Origin: Panulirus ornatus
Taxonomy: Eukaryota; Arthropoda; Malacostraca; Decapoda; Palinuridae
Direction: 5' to 3'
Length of the DNA stretch: 64,000 bases
Assembly (NCBI RefSeq): GCF_036320965.1
Contig: NC_092262.1
Location: 10,125,072-10,189,071 of the forward strand
Both the position numbers and the translations under genes were made by a program. Under the pieces are notes generated by a model that was given only the letters and a program-made list of their open reading frames with translations, made no database searches and was not told the origin of the DNA. The number at the start of each line of letters is the position of its first letter. Within the stretch, counting starts at the first letter, position 1. This document shows positions 9,030-20,565 of the stretch, piece by piece.

Positions 9030-12000
9030 CTGGTGGTCGACCACGTTTTTTAGGTGGAGTAACAGGTGTTGGAGTTAACTGGAGTGCTACCACTTGTGGA
9101 GGAACTTCCTGTAATTTAGCAGCAGGCATTTCCTTCTCCAAAGCTCCAGCACCAGATGGTGTATCCACATTGAGATTAGCTTGGGGCGTTTGAGGAGTAC
9201 GTGGAGTGCGAGATGATCTGGGAGTGCCAGGCCGTCTACGTCCCTTGGGTGTGACTGGAAGAGGAATATCATCAGCTTCACTGTCTATCTCTTCTTGAAG
9301 AACTGACAGATCACTCTTCTTAGTTGCCTTGGAACCTCTCAGAGGACCTGCTCTTTTGGAGCTTGGTGATTTTCCAGCAAGGGAGCCAAATTCTTCTGAT
9401 TCCCCAGCCGTGGCATCACTTGAGTCAAGATTTTCATCAGCTTTCCTTGAGCGTGGTGATGAGAACTGTTCAGGTTGGATGCGTCGTCGCCTACCAGCAA
9501 CGATGTTGTCTAAAGATACATCTCTACCTGGAGATGCCACTAATGAACGAAAGGCTAAACGTGCTTGCAGAATATCATGTGCCTGGGAACCTGTCAGCAA
9601 CAAATGAGAGTGTGGCACTCGCTGAGTCACTCCCCTATCACTTTCAACAATATGTAAAACAGTTGCCCCAACTCGTATATGACCCTTCACAACTCCTGGG
9701 TCACTGTAATTGTCAGTCTGGTGACGCACATAGCAAGTCTGTCCCCGTGGTAACAAGTCTGTCGGTAACAAATACACTTCTCTTACAGAGGCTGTGTACT
9801 GATCTAAGGTAAACTGCACATGCCAACGGTCAGCACCATCACGTTCCTTCAAAACAGCAGAATAAAAGTTATTATCAATAAATCGAGCAAAAACTAACAA
9901 GCCTGCCTCCAGCTCTGCTTCTCGCACTCGTTTCAAAACTTGTGCCAGTTGCCTCTCAGCATCAGCACCTCCATGACCAACAAAAACTTCTTCTTCTTCC
10001 TCTGATAATGGTACCTGAGAGCACTCCAACATTTTCCACACAGCAGCTGGCAAAGAATCAAGCAAGTCTGAAACAGAAAGTGGAAGTCCAGACTCCTTTG
10101 TAACCTTACAAGCCTCATTCACACTAGATACTGAAGAACCAGCTCCAGGATCAATGCCTTCTGGAGAATCCTCATCATATTCATCATCTTCTTCCAGCTG
10201 TTTACGAAGTCTGCTGGTAATGGCCCTACTTTGCCCTCTCCCTCGTCCCTCGCCTCTTCTAGGTGTTTTTCTTGAAGAAGTACCACGATTACTACCTTTG
10301 TTGCTACCACGACCACGAGAACGACCACGTGACCGTCCTCGACCTCTCCGCTCTGGTGATGAAAGAGTCACATTATCACTACTAAGAAATGCAGGTGATT
10401 CCTTCTGCCTCAAAATACCAGATTCTGGTGATGTTTTTCCCTCTGATGGAAAACCATGAGGTAATTGTGCAGATGTCTTTGGATATTTCTCTGTTCCCTT
10501 TTCAGTAACTTGACTTCTTGGGTATGCTACTGGGACAACAAATATTCCATCATCAGGGAAACTTTTATGAGATGCTAAATCAATGTTCTCAGTAACATGT
10601 GGTGGAGATGGTAGTGTCATAACACTTGAAAGAGACAGCCTGGAAGACTCAGCAATTGACAGTGTTGATGCACGACGTGAGGAGTTAGATGATGATGAAC
10701 TCTTATCCCCAAAGTATCCAGAAGAGCCTGTAATACATGAACTGGTACTTATATCTGATGTCCTATTACTACGACCACCACTACTACCACTTCCAGACTC
10801 GTACAATGGATGAAAATTTAATTTCTGCACAGCATATTTATTTCCATCAACAATTACATGAACTGTATCTCCTGTTAATGGATGAATATACTCTACAGGC
10901 ACTTGCTCTAAACGTCTGTGAGCTCTGTACCCAGATTTCATTAAGTCATCAATAGTAGACAGGTTGCTAGAATCAGGAAGGATTTCTGTATCTGAGGTGC
11001 TTGTACCTCTATCTGGTGATCTCATTGATACTGGAGATTTTACAGTGTCTACATGTTCTGGTGATGTGTTATGTGATTTGGATGTCTCTGTTCCAGATAA
11101 TGCTCCATGAGCTTCCTTATCAATGTAACTAGCACCTTCACCAGAGATGTTGGGACTGATACCTTGACTAGTGTTTGGAGTGGAAGTTTTTCTTTCATCA
11201 CTTTTTGACAGTAATGATGCTTTTGATGCTTTTTCCAGAGGCTGTGTAGTTTTTGCTGGGAGCCGTAGCTTTTTTCGTTTCCTGTGCAGAGGACTCTCAT
11301 CCTCACTGTCTGTTTCCTCTACTATGACTTGTGGTGAACCTTGCAAAGCACTGGTACTATGATCACCTTCTTTCTTTCCTGGCCCGAAGATGGTGTTCTG
11401 TGAGGACTTACGGTGTGGATGACTACTGACTGGTGTCGACTGGGAGGAGTGGGAAGGTATCAAGCTAGACACAGGTATTGACGAAGTGGAGGAGAAACTT
11501 TCTGCTGCTACATTACAATCAGTTACTAATTGTTCTGTTACTCTGGTATCAGGAACCTCTCCTTTATTACATTCAGGAAGTTCAAATGAGCTGTCCTTGC
11601 AAACTTCTAATGTAGATTCTTTCCCTTCTTTTATTTTGTCTTCATATCTCTTTTCCTCAATTTCAATTCTTTCTTTAGCTGCCCTAGATGCCTTTACAAA
11701 CATGGATTCACTCTCAAGAGAGCCTTGATAATCTTGAGAAGTTGGGGTGCATATATTAGGCATCTGGAGTCTTAGAGAGACTTGAGATGGTTGAGAGGTG
11801 TCTATGCATGATGCATCTGTTATGCTACTTTGTATTCTACTTGTCACAACATTCTTTGAAGATTCTTCTTTAGCGTCACTACTTTTTCTTTTCATATTTA
11901 TCTTTTCAGATGTCTGAGAATCAGATGAAATGGTCTTCTTAGAATCAGACATTTTTTCTTTACTCTCAGTGGAACTTGATATAGGTAAATTGATCAATGG

Positions 12001-13081
12001 TGTGATATCTGGCTGAGTTAGGATGACTGGCTTGCATATTCTTTCCAGCTGTGTGGCAGGCATACTCCCAACACAGTCTTGGTCCTTTCTGTGCTCTTCT
12101 TCATTAGTTGATGACAGTTTGTCATGGTGTTTTTGAAGCTCAGGTTCAGAGACTGGTAGGAGGCTTGGTGAATTCTCTTCTTCTTGCAAATCTTCCAGAA
12201 ACATTTGCTCCTGAGAAAATCTCTGGCCAGCCTGCTCCACTGGATATGATGTTTCTGATTCAGTACATGTTAACATCAGATTAAAATCCTGTGAACCCAC
12301 ATCCTCATCTATAGTTCTATTTTTCGGTTTCTCGTATACAACTTCTATGCTACGATCCTTATCTTCAATAATTTCAATGTCACTATCTTTATCAGATATC
12401 TGAGACTCATCCTCATTTTCAACCTCCACTTCAGGTGAATTATTCATCCTTTCAGGCATGGGAAGGGATCTCCTCGCGAACTTAACTTCACTATCAATGC
12501 TTTCCTCTGAATGTAAAATTTTTTCTGGTGGATCTTTACTTTCTTCTTGACAGCTACTTTCCTCCTCAGTGTCAGCAAGAAGTCGTCTTGGAAAGTTATC
12601 CTTCTCTTCTTGCCCACTGCTTTCCTCTTCTGTGTCAACCGGAAATTGTCTTGGAGGGTTATCACACTGTTCCTGTTTACCACATTCTTCCACTGTAAAA
12701 CTTTCAGCCTGGCAACTTAGTCGATCATCAACTTTCTCAATAAAACTAGTAGGCTTGAAAGTGAGGCATTTTGCTATGCCAGTAAGATGTGGAGGCTTTA
12801 TGGTTCTGAGTGGTAGTTTCTGCTGCTTTGGACTAATCTCTACATCTTTGTGTGTTAAAGAGGAATAATCTACAATAACCCTCTCCTCTCCAGATTCCCC
12901 TGTTTCACTTGTATCTTCAGTTCGACGGAGCTTGAAAGGGATTTGGGAAGGTTCTGACTCGAGTGTAATATTGTCCTGATCACTTCTCTTGCGCTTTGTG
13001 GGTGATGACTGTGGAGGACTCTCAGGAGGTAATGTATGAGATCCAGATGGTATACTGGAGGATGGAGTATCTGGAAAAAAC
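9030..13081 (-). CDS. TP53BP1: 53BP1 orthologue, giant exon 7: disordered region, RG-rich, tandem Tudor, UDR/NLS
   Basis: A 4,052-base exon (about 1,350 residues; residues ~342-1693 of the joined protein). The acceptor TTTGCAG at 13082-13084 keeps the frame; the donor is GTAGGG. Order: long disordered region with many SQ sites (ESQIS, GSQDF, FSQEQ); a conserved block near 10.80-10.94 kb (YIHPLTGDTVHVIVDG) placed like the oligomerisation region; an RG-rich stretch near 10.25-10.36 kb, like the human GAR motif; tandem Tudor at about 9.58-9.92 kb (FARFIDNNFYSAVLKE, then GVVKGHIRVG); a UDR/NLS-like VSLDNIVAGRRRR near 9.5 kb, close to the human LDNLVEGKRKRR; and an AT-hook KKRGRPPG at the 3' end. 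The protein should bind H4K20me2/H2AK15ub nucleosomes at breaks and steer repair-pathway choice. One cage position differs from human (see findings). Confidence 0.93.
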
Positions 13082-13162
13082 CTGCAAATGGTTTGAATTA
13101 ATTGCACATCTTAACTGAAGCATAATTCATATCAAAATAACTACTAGTAATACTAAGAATAT

Positions 13163-13774
13163 CTTTTTTTCATACTTTGTCGCTGTCTCCCATGTAAGCA
13201 AGGTAGCGCAAGGAAACAGACGAAAGAATGGCCCAACCCACTCACATACACGTATATACATAAACGTCCACAAATGCACATATACATACCTATACATTTC
13301 ACGTATACATACATATACATACACAAACATACACATATATACACATACATATTCATACATGCTGCCTTCATCCATTCCTACTACCACCCCACCACACATG
13401 AAAATGGCATCCCCTCTCCCCGCGTGCGCGCGAGGTAGTGCTAGAAAAAGACAACAAAGCTGTCATGTGTAATGCATCAAAACCACACCTCCCTTTCCAA
13501 ATCCAGGCCCCACAAAACTTTCCATGATTTACCCCAGATGCTCACATGCCCTGGTTCAATCCATTGACAGCACATCGACCCTGCTATACCACATCGTTCC
13601 GATCCATTGACAGCACATCCACCCTGGTATACCACATCGTTCCAATTCACTCTATTCCTTGCATGCCTTTCACCCTCCTGTATGTTCAGGCACCAATCAC
13701 TCAAAATCTTTTTCACTCCATCTTTCCACCTCCAATTTGGTCTCCCACTTCTCTTCATTCCCTCCATCTCTGAC
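13163..13774 (-). mobile_element. LINE copy H, 5'-truncated, with 11-bp TSD
   Basis: Minus-strand 3' UTR plus the last coding segment (RPNWRWKDGVKK). It is flanked by a perfect 11-base direct repeat, ACTAAGAATAT, at 13152-13162 and 13775-13785, the hallmark of target-primed insertion. A roughly 50-base stretch of the 3' UTR is tandemly doubled near 13550-13640. It sits in the sense orientation in the 53BP1 intron, 70 bases from the exon 7 acceptor. Confidence 0.93.
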
Positions 13775-14384
13775 ACTAAGAATATATACAGTGTGATACT
13801 AACTTGAGTAACATCAGTATTTTGATTTAAGAAACCTGTATCATTTCATTTGTTTATTACTACCCAAAGACCAATCTCTCAGAAAGTCCTGGCGTTACCC
13901 AGAACCTTTCCATAGGCTCCTGCTGCCTATGGCTGTGCTACTTCCAGTAATAAGAAAGTGTATACTCCTTTGAAATAAGTTCTTTGATGAGGCAGTATTT
14001 CCAAAGATAGAGCTTTACCAGAGATAACATTTCACTAAAAGTGAAACCTCAGGCAGGTGGAGTCTGGTAACACCCAAGAATCTTACTTCACCTAAAATTA
14101 TATGCTGGAAGATGTTACAGACTATAGATCATTTACAGGGATTCTGATGACAAATCCTAATTCTAGGAAGAGATAGACAGAAGAGATGGATGGAGAGGAA
14201 AATGAACTTAGGCTAGAGATATTTCAGATGAAGAGGATAGAAGAAATATTTGGACAAGGAGCATGAAGGAAGTGTGCAGCATGTATAGAGACTTTATTCT
14301 ACACAAATTAAGTAAGCATAAAAACTGAAAATACATGCTTACATTGGCATGCAAGATCATGTTTAACCACACCACATTACATAT

Positions 14385-14609
14385 ATTTGAAACACCTTCC
14401 ACTAAGTATCTCTATCAACTCTATCATATTCTTTCTCCATATTAAAAAATGCCACATACAGACCCTTCTACTTCTCTAAGTACATTCCACACACATATTT
14501 GAAACACCTTCCACTAAGTATCTCTATCAAATCTATCATATTCTTTCTCCATATTAAGAAATGCCACATATAGATCCTTCTACTTCTCTAAGTACATTCC
14601 ACACACATT
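14385..14609 (+). repeat. 112-bp tandem duplication
   Basis: Two nearly identical units containing GAAACACCTTCCACTAAGTA. They resemble a decayed LINE RT segment (TCTATCAACTCTATCATA), so this is probably a doubled LINE relic. Confidence 0.85.
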
Positions 14610-14864
14610 CTTCAAAACCACCACCTAAATTACACATCCTCTAACACTTCTGAAATCACATTGTTCCTCCCCAATCTGATGCTCTGTGCATGCCACCACC
14701 CTCTTCATCACCACTTGTCCGTACAACTTATCAAGCACATTCAAATAAACAAATACCTCTGTAATTCAAATACTCACACCTTTATCCTCCTTACCTTTAT
14801 ACAACTGCACTACACATCCAAATCACTAATCCCAAGGCACCTCATCAAGATCCATATGTCCGAT

Positions 14865-15300
14865 GAAAACTGCATAAGAAATGATAGGACAAGAGAAATA
14901 TGCAATAGTTAAGCGGAGTACATATAAGAGGGCTGATAAGGGTGTGCTGAAGTGGTTGGGATATATGGAAAGGATGAGTGAGGAAAAGATGTTTAAGAGC
15001 ATATACATGTCAGATGTGGAGGGAACAAGGAAAACGAGGGAAATAAGGAAGGGGGTGGAAGGATGGACTGAAGATGCTTTGAAAGCTCAGGGCCTGAACA
15101 TGCTGGAGGGTGCAAGGGACAGAACGAATTGAAGCACTGTGGTTTACAGGGAACAGCAAGCAGTCAATGGGCTGAACTGGAGCATGTGAAGCAGTCCGAA
15201 GAAACCATAAAAAGGTCTAGATGAGAGTGAATGAGGCCATTTCTTTATCTGTCCATGGTACTACCTTGCTGATGTGGGATATGTCAGGTAAGTCTATCTA
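14865..15300 (+). mobile_element. Old LINE relic (C-terminus and 3' UTR)
   Basis: Recognisable LKWLGYMERMSEE and a degraded GATGTGGTTTAC-like end, then a decayed tail (CTACCTTGCTGATG). It is older than the main copies. Confidence 0.7.
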
Positions 15301-15369
15301 TCTATTTACATCTCTGATCCCTGTTCCCTTCACAAGCTTGTTCAAGGGGGAAGTCATAGAAAAAAAAAG

Positions 15370-15985
15370 TCTCAATAACTGGTGAGCTCCAGTGTCACTT
15401 TTTAGCCTTTAAAGCCTCACCCTTTACAGGCCACTGGCAGAAGGCAACTCTCATGCAGTGTTTCCAAAGGCTCCTACCTAATGTTCCTACATAATGTTTC
15501 TACCTATTGTGTCTACCAAATGTTCCAACCTATTAATTTTACCCAATGCTCCAACCTAATGTTCCTCCCAAAACCTTCTACCTAATGTTTCTGTCTAAAG
15601 TTCCTACTGACTATTTCTATTTATTGCTCCTACTATTTTGCCAAAAGGCAGGGATAGTGTATAGTGCTCACTGCAGGAAAAATCTTGAGCTATGAAGAAT
15701 GAGTTGTGTGAGCTAAGTGTTGTCAAGTGTTATGTGTGACAAGGCAGAGACTGTATGTTTGTGGACAAAATGCCAGCAATCCACATGTGGGTTAGGCAGA
15801 AAGAAAAGACAGCTACCTGGGTTAGAGGAGTTCAATATGACAATCACTGAAGTGCTTGCTCACTTTACAGCCAACACTAACCCCCCTGATACCCAGGCAG
15901 ATAGTACCAGAAATAAACATCCCTGGTCAGTGGATGCCTACCACTACCAACTACTACCTATGGAAAAATAAATATGTCTCCTTTC
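15370..15985 (+). repeat. Dispersed repeat family 3, copy 2, with minisatellite
   Basis: The longest copy. The first part (15455-15640) is a minisatellite of roughly 15-base units like TTCCTACCTAATGTT; the second part is the conserved non-coding body. Confidence 0.78.
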
Positions 15986-17463
15986 TTTCTTTCATACTAG
16001 ATACCCTTACTCAGGATTGGCTAATTTGGTGAAAAAAAGTATCATTCCTTATCTACACATGCTCAACTCTCTATTCATTAAAAAAATGGTTTTGATAATT
16101 TTTGGCACTTAACATATAGCAAAAAAGTTAAAAATTGCACGTTTATCAAACTTCCATACACAGGATAATCCTGTCTGGTAAATACTGTGTTTTTCCTAAA
16201 TTAGGCATGGTAAAGTCTTGATTCCCAGAAAATGAAATAATTCATTTAAGCACCTTATCATGAATAAAAAAAACAATTATATTTTGCTGTTTTTGTGCAA
16301 TGGGGAAGGACCAAAAATCAATTATACACCAAGAGGGTTGAAAACTAAATATACAAAAACATTCAAAGGCTCTCTATTCATAAAGCATCTAATAATGATG
16401 TCAAAGCAATGTGAACTAAATGCATATTCCACACGCACAAACAAAATACATTCTACATTCAGATTCAAGTCCCACCCTATGGCAGTTTGCTTGTAAACTA
16501 AAATGTCTAATACTACATGTGCTCTCACCACACTTACCTCACATGTACCTGTTGTTTTGTATGCATTTACAGAGAATATCATTGTGAAAGGATGTTACAA
16601 ATCTCAAAAGTATCAAGTGTGGATGAGACACTTACTTTGGACAAGAATGACTGCCCGAACATTCATAAGCACGGAAGAAAATTTCTGCTCCAAGGTTTAA
16701 GGCCACCAAAGATTGCCTAATTTTTCTACTTGAGTGAATACAGGAGATTCTAAGCAAAAGCTAGCTTTTACTGGTATTTCATTAAGAAAATCCCAGGCCT
16801 ATGAAGGAAGCAAATATTATATTTCCTGTGGCAACAGTTGCTGACTGATAATTCAAGGGGTGACTGAGAAAATTGCAGCATTCCATCCTACTTCAACAAC
16901 AACTCAAGCCCATCACCTTTTCAAGCAAGATCCATTAAACTACACTGGTATTACCTGTGGTATGGCAACAATTCCTGAATCAGAGAATTCAGGTGATACA
17001 AACAAGCCTAATGCACCTCTCTCTACCTCCTCATGACCCCTCACTACACCCCATCCACTACAGTGGCACCTTAAGCCTTCAACATCATCTCTTTCAATGA
17101 GCATCCATCAAATCATGCCAGCATTGCATGTAATGTGGTAACAGCAACTGAATCATATATTCAAGGGATAAAGTACACAAGCATAGTCCTCAGAAACCAT
17201 CCTACTCCAGCAAAACCTTAATCTCTCATTATGAGCTCTTTCAGTAGCTTTCATTATACTGTATATGGTCAAAATTAAGTCATGACAGAGTGTTGTATAG
17301 TGACAGTAAGCTAAGCTGTTTCAAGGATTTTTTCATTTGTTTGCCATATCCTATGTTAATGAGGTAGTGTGCCAAGAACTGACAAACAAAGGCTTCATTT
17401 GTTCACATCCATTCTCTATGGGCTCCTATCCACAGCTTCAGGTATATTCCATACATAAAAGTG
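15986..17463. other. 53BP1 intron, no gene seen
   Basis: AT-rich sequence with no coding exon or repeat that I recognise except a decayed LINE-tail-like patch at 17330-17440 (AATGAGGTAGTGTG). Confidence 0.6.
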
Positions 17464-18772
17464 TATGGATGGGGTTGTTAGGGAGGTGAATGCAAGAATT
17501 TTGGAGAGAGGGGCAAATATGCAGTCTGTTGTGGATGAGAGGGCTAGGGAAATGAGTCAGTTGTTGTTCGCTGATGATACAGTGCTGGTGGTTGATTGGG
17601 TAAGAAACTGCAGAAGTTGGTGATTGGGTTTGGTAAAGTGTGTGAAAGAAGAAAGCTGAGAGTAAATGTGAATAAGAGCAAGGTTATACGGTTCAGTAGG
17701 ATTGAGGGACAAGTAAATTGGGAGGTAAGTTTGAATGGAGAAAAACTGGAGGAAGTGAAGTGTTTTAGATATCTGGGAGTGGACTTAGCAGTGGATGGAA
17801 CCATGGAAGTGGAAGTGAATCACAGGGTGGGGGAGGGGACAAAGGTTCTGAGAGCATTGAAGAATGTGTGGAAGGCGAGAACGTTATCTGGGAGAGCAAA
17901 AATGGGTATGTTTGAAGGAATAGTGGTTCCAACAATGTTATATGGTTGCGAGGCATGGGCTATAGATAGGTTTGTGCAGAGGAGGGAGGATGTGTTGGAA
18001 ATAGAATATTTGAGGACAATATGTGGTGTGAGGTGGTTTGATCGAGTAAGTAATGAAAGGGTAAGAGAGACGTGTGGTAATAAAAAGAGTGTGGTTGAGA
18101 GAGCAGAAGAGGGTGTATTGAAATGATCTGGTCACATGGAGAGAATGAGTGAGGAAAGATTGACAAAGAGGATATATGTATCAGAGGTGGAGGGAGCGAG
18201 AAGTGGGAGACCAAATTGGAGATGGAAGGATGGAGTGAAGAAGATTTTGAGCAACCTGGGCCTAAACAAACAGGAGGGTGTAAGGCATGCAAAGAATAGA
18301 GTGAATTGGAACGATGTGGTATACTGGGGTTGACTTCCTGTCAATGAATTGAACCAAGGAATGTGAAGCATCTCGGATAAACTATGAAAAGTTTTGTGGG
18401 GCCTGGATGTGGAAAGGGAGCTGTGGTTTTGGTGCATTATACAAGACAGCTAGAGACTGAGTGTGAACGAATATGTCCTTTGTTTTCTTTTCCTAGCACT
18501 ACCTCATGCACACGTGGGGGGAGGGGGGGTCCCATTTCATGTGTGGCAGGGTGGTGACAGGAATGGATGAAGGCAGCAAGAATGAATATGTACATGTGTA
18601 TATATGTATATGTCTGTGTATGTATATGTATGTTGAAATGTATAGGTATGTATATGTGCATGGGTGGGAGTTTATGTATATACATGTGTGTGGATGGGTT
18701 GGGCTATTTTTCGTCTCTTTCTTTGCGCTACCTCGCTAACACGGGAGACAGCAACTAAATATAAAAGAAAAA
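17464..18772 (+). mobile_element. LINE copy G, 5'-truncated, long 3' UTR
   Basis: Begins at FMDGVVREVN within the RT and runs to the tail (ACGGGAGACAGCAAC, then A-rich). Frameshifts near 17595 and a stop at 18126 break the frame. It carries the long form of the 3' UTR with both GCTACCTC tail motifs. It is antisense to 53BP1. Confidence 0.9.
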
Positions 18773-19364
18773 TTAAAGTTGGTCTAGGAAAATGTCTGCT
18801 CAAGAACATAATTCCTTTTATAAACAGAGGTATCAATTGCTCATATAATGATGGATTGCTATAGTATCATGTCTCTAAGAACATAACCCCATCCGTATGT
18901 TACTGTTCCTTTCATAGTCATGCTAATTCCTATGTATTATTCTGTAGTCTTATAAAGAAAAAACATTTAAACAGTAGCATAGAGGGATAGTTACCCCAAG
19001 CACTGCAAAGTTAACCAGTTTACAAAAATAATTTTCTGTATTATCTCTTTCTTTTTCATATTTCACTAATACTCCACTATATATCAAGCTACTCTACACT
19101 CCCTGATATTTCTGCAGAAAAGATTTGCATTCTGATATGAACAACTAGTAACAATGCTAAATGCTCTGTTGAAACACTCTTCATACACATTTTTCCAGCA
19201 AATGCTAATACAAGTGTTGCTGACACTCAATGATTTATGCGTGAAGTGAGTTTGTGTATCAAATGTTAGGAGTAATTTTGTGTCAAGCAGCAAATGCAGG
19301 AAATGGCATACCAGGTTAAAAAATATGAAGAAATGGTAAATTTTTCAATCTGGCACACACTTAC

Positions 19365-19470
19365 TTTTCTGGAGAAGGTGCAATACATTCCTCTTCCTCT
19401 TCTGCTTGTGATATCTGAAGGATAGGCATAGTGGTTGCTGGGGTCAGAGTCAAAGCTCCAGCACCTTCAT
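19365..19470 (-). CDS. TP53BP1: 53BP1 orthologue, coding exon 6
   Basis: 35 residues, acceptor CTTTCTTCAG, donor GTAAGTG, phase 1 in and 2 out. It encodes GALTLTPATTMPILQISQAE and then CIAPSPEK, whose last codon is completed by exon 7 (FFPDTPSSS). From memory of human 53BP1, the region around residues 335-370 has the same order: a TPATT-x-x-x-LQLS block, then an APSP-x-x-F-x-x-TP block. This is the best N-terminal evidence that the gene is 53BP1 and that the exon joining is right. Confidence 0.85.
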
Positions 19471-20554
19471 CTGAAGAAAGTTAAGCTATGTATACATAAA
19501 ACACAAAAATTGTAACCTTTTCTGAATCAACCATAAGATACTCATTTAATCATTATCATCATGACTATTTCCTGTACATAAATATAACTCCCTTGTTCAC
19601 TCTACTTTCATATGCCATTTTCTGTAAAAAAAAGGCAAATACAAGTTTCTATACACTTTATATATCATACATGCAGGCAGATGACTCACAGCTCATCCAG
19701 CTGCCCATCCCTGCTCTAGTTGGTAGATAAATGGATAGGTTGGAATAAAGCACCACACATGAAACAGATCTAGTCAGCCAACAGCTTGTAACTCAAGTTG
19801 AACCAGGGGTGACCATCTCCTGGTACATGGCCCTCACTGACAGGCTTCAAAGCCAAACATAGGTAGATACTTTCTACCTTTATATTTTACTTTTTCCTAA
19901 GATGAAATCATGAAAAATACTTTTCAAATTTAATTTACATAAAATATTTTCAGAAATAACTATGATCCATCATAAGAAAAGGCTCATCTGATGTGCCTAC
20001 AGTGCTCGCTAATGAAGCTGGCATAAGGGGGCTGTAACACAACCATCAAGGATAAACATGAAATAAAACTATGAAAACTACTCTATTGGTTTTCCTTCCC
20101 TTTTAGAAATGACCAGGAACTGAATCAGCAAGGTACTGAGGCCATTTAGGGGGCTTCTTTGCCAAATTTCATGGATGGCCACCTCCAGGTAAATTCAGAT
20201 CTGGTGAATTCTCAGGCTGGTCACTGAAAAACACTGCACAGTCCTTTGGCTAATCAGTTGAGCATCTGATTTTAAGGCTCTCAGCTAATTGATATTCTTC
20301 AACTTTGTTCAAGGGAGATGGGGATGGTAAGTGTGCTGGGAAGGAGCAGATGTCATCTGGCACAATACTTTTAAGATACTGGGAAACATTCCTTAATCTA
20401 TGGCTACCTATCAACAATAGGTGATAGGTAGCCATAAGAGGAAAACACACAGACAATGCAACTAATTCCACAGTGTTAACTGTAAAAACATGCTGATAGA
20501 GATGGATGTGATGGTGGTGGTGATCTAGGAATGTAGAAAGGTTAATACATAATA
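19471..20554. other. 53BP1 intron, no gene seen
   Basis: No exon signals joined in frame. Contains the short inverted repeat at 20399. Confidence 0.6.
20399..20436. repeat. Perfect 15-bp inverted repeat
   Basis: TATGGCTACCTATCA and its exact reverse complement separated by 8 bases. Intronic; role unknown. Confidence 0.9.
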
Positions 20555-20565
20555 CAGTCCTAGAA

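Noticed and set aside
9324..9812. Plus-strand ORFs opposite 53BP1 exon 7
   Set aside because: Antisense shadows of a well-supported coding exon.
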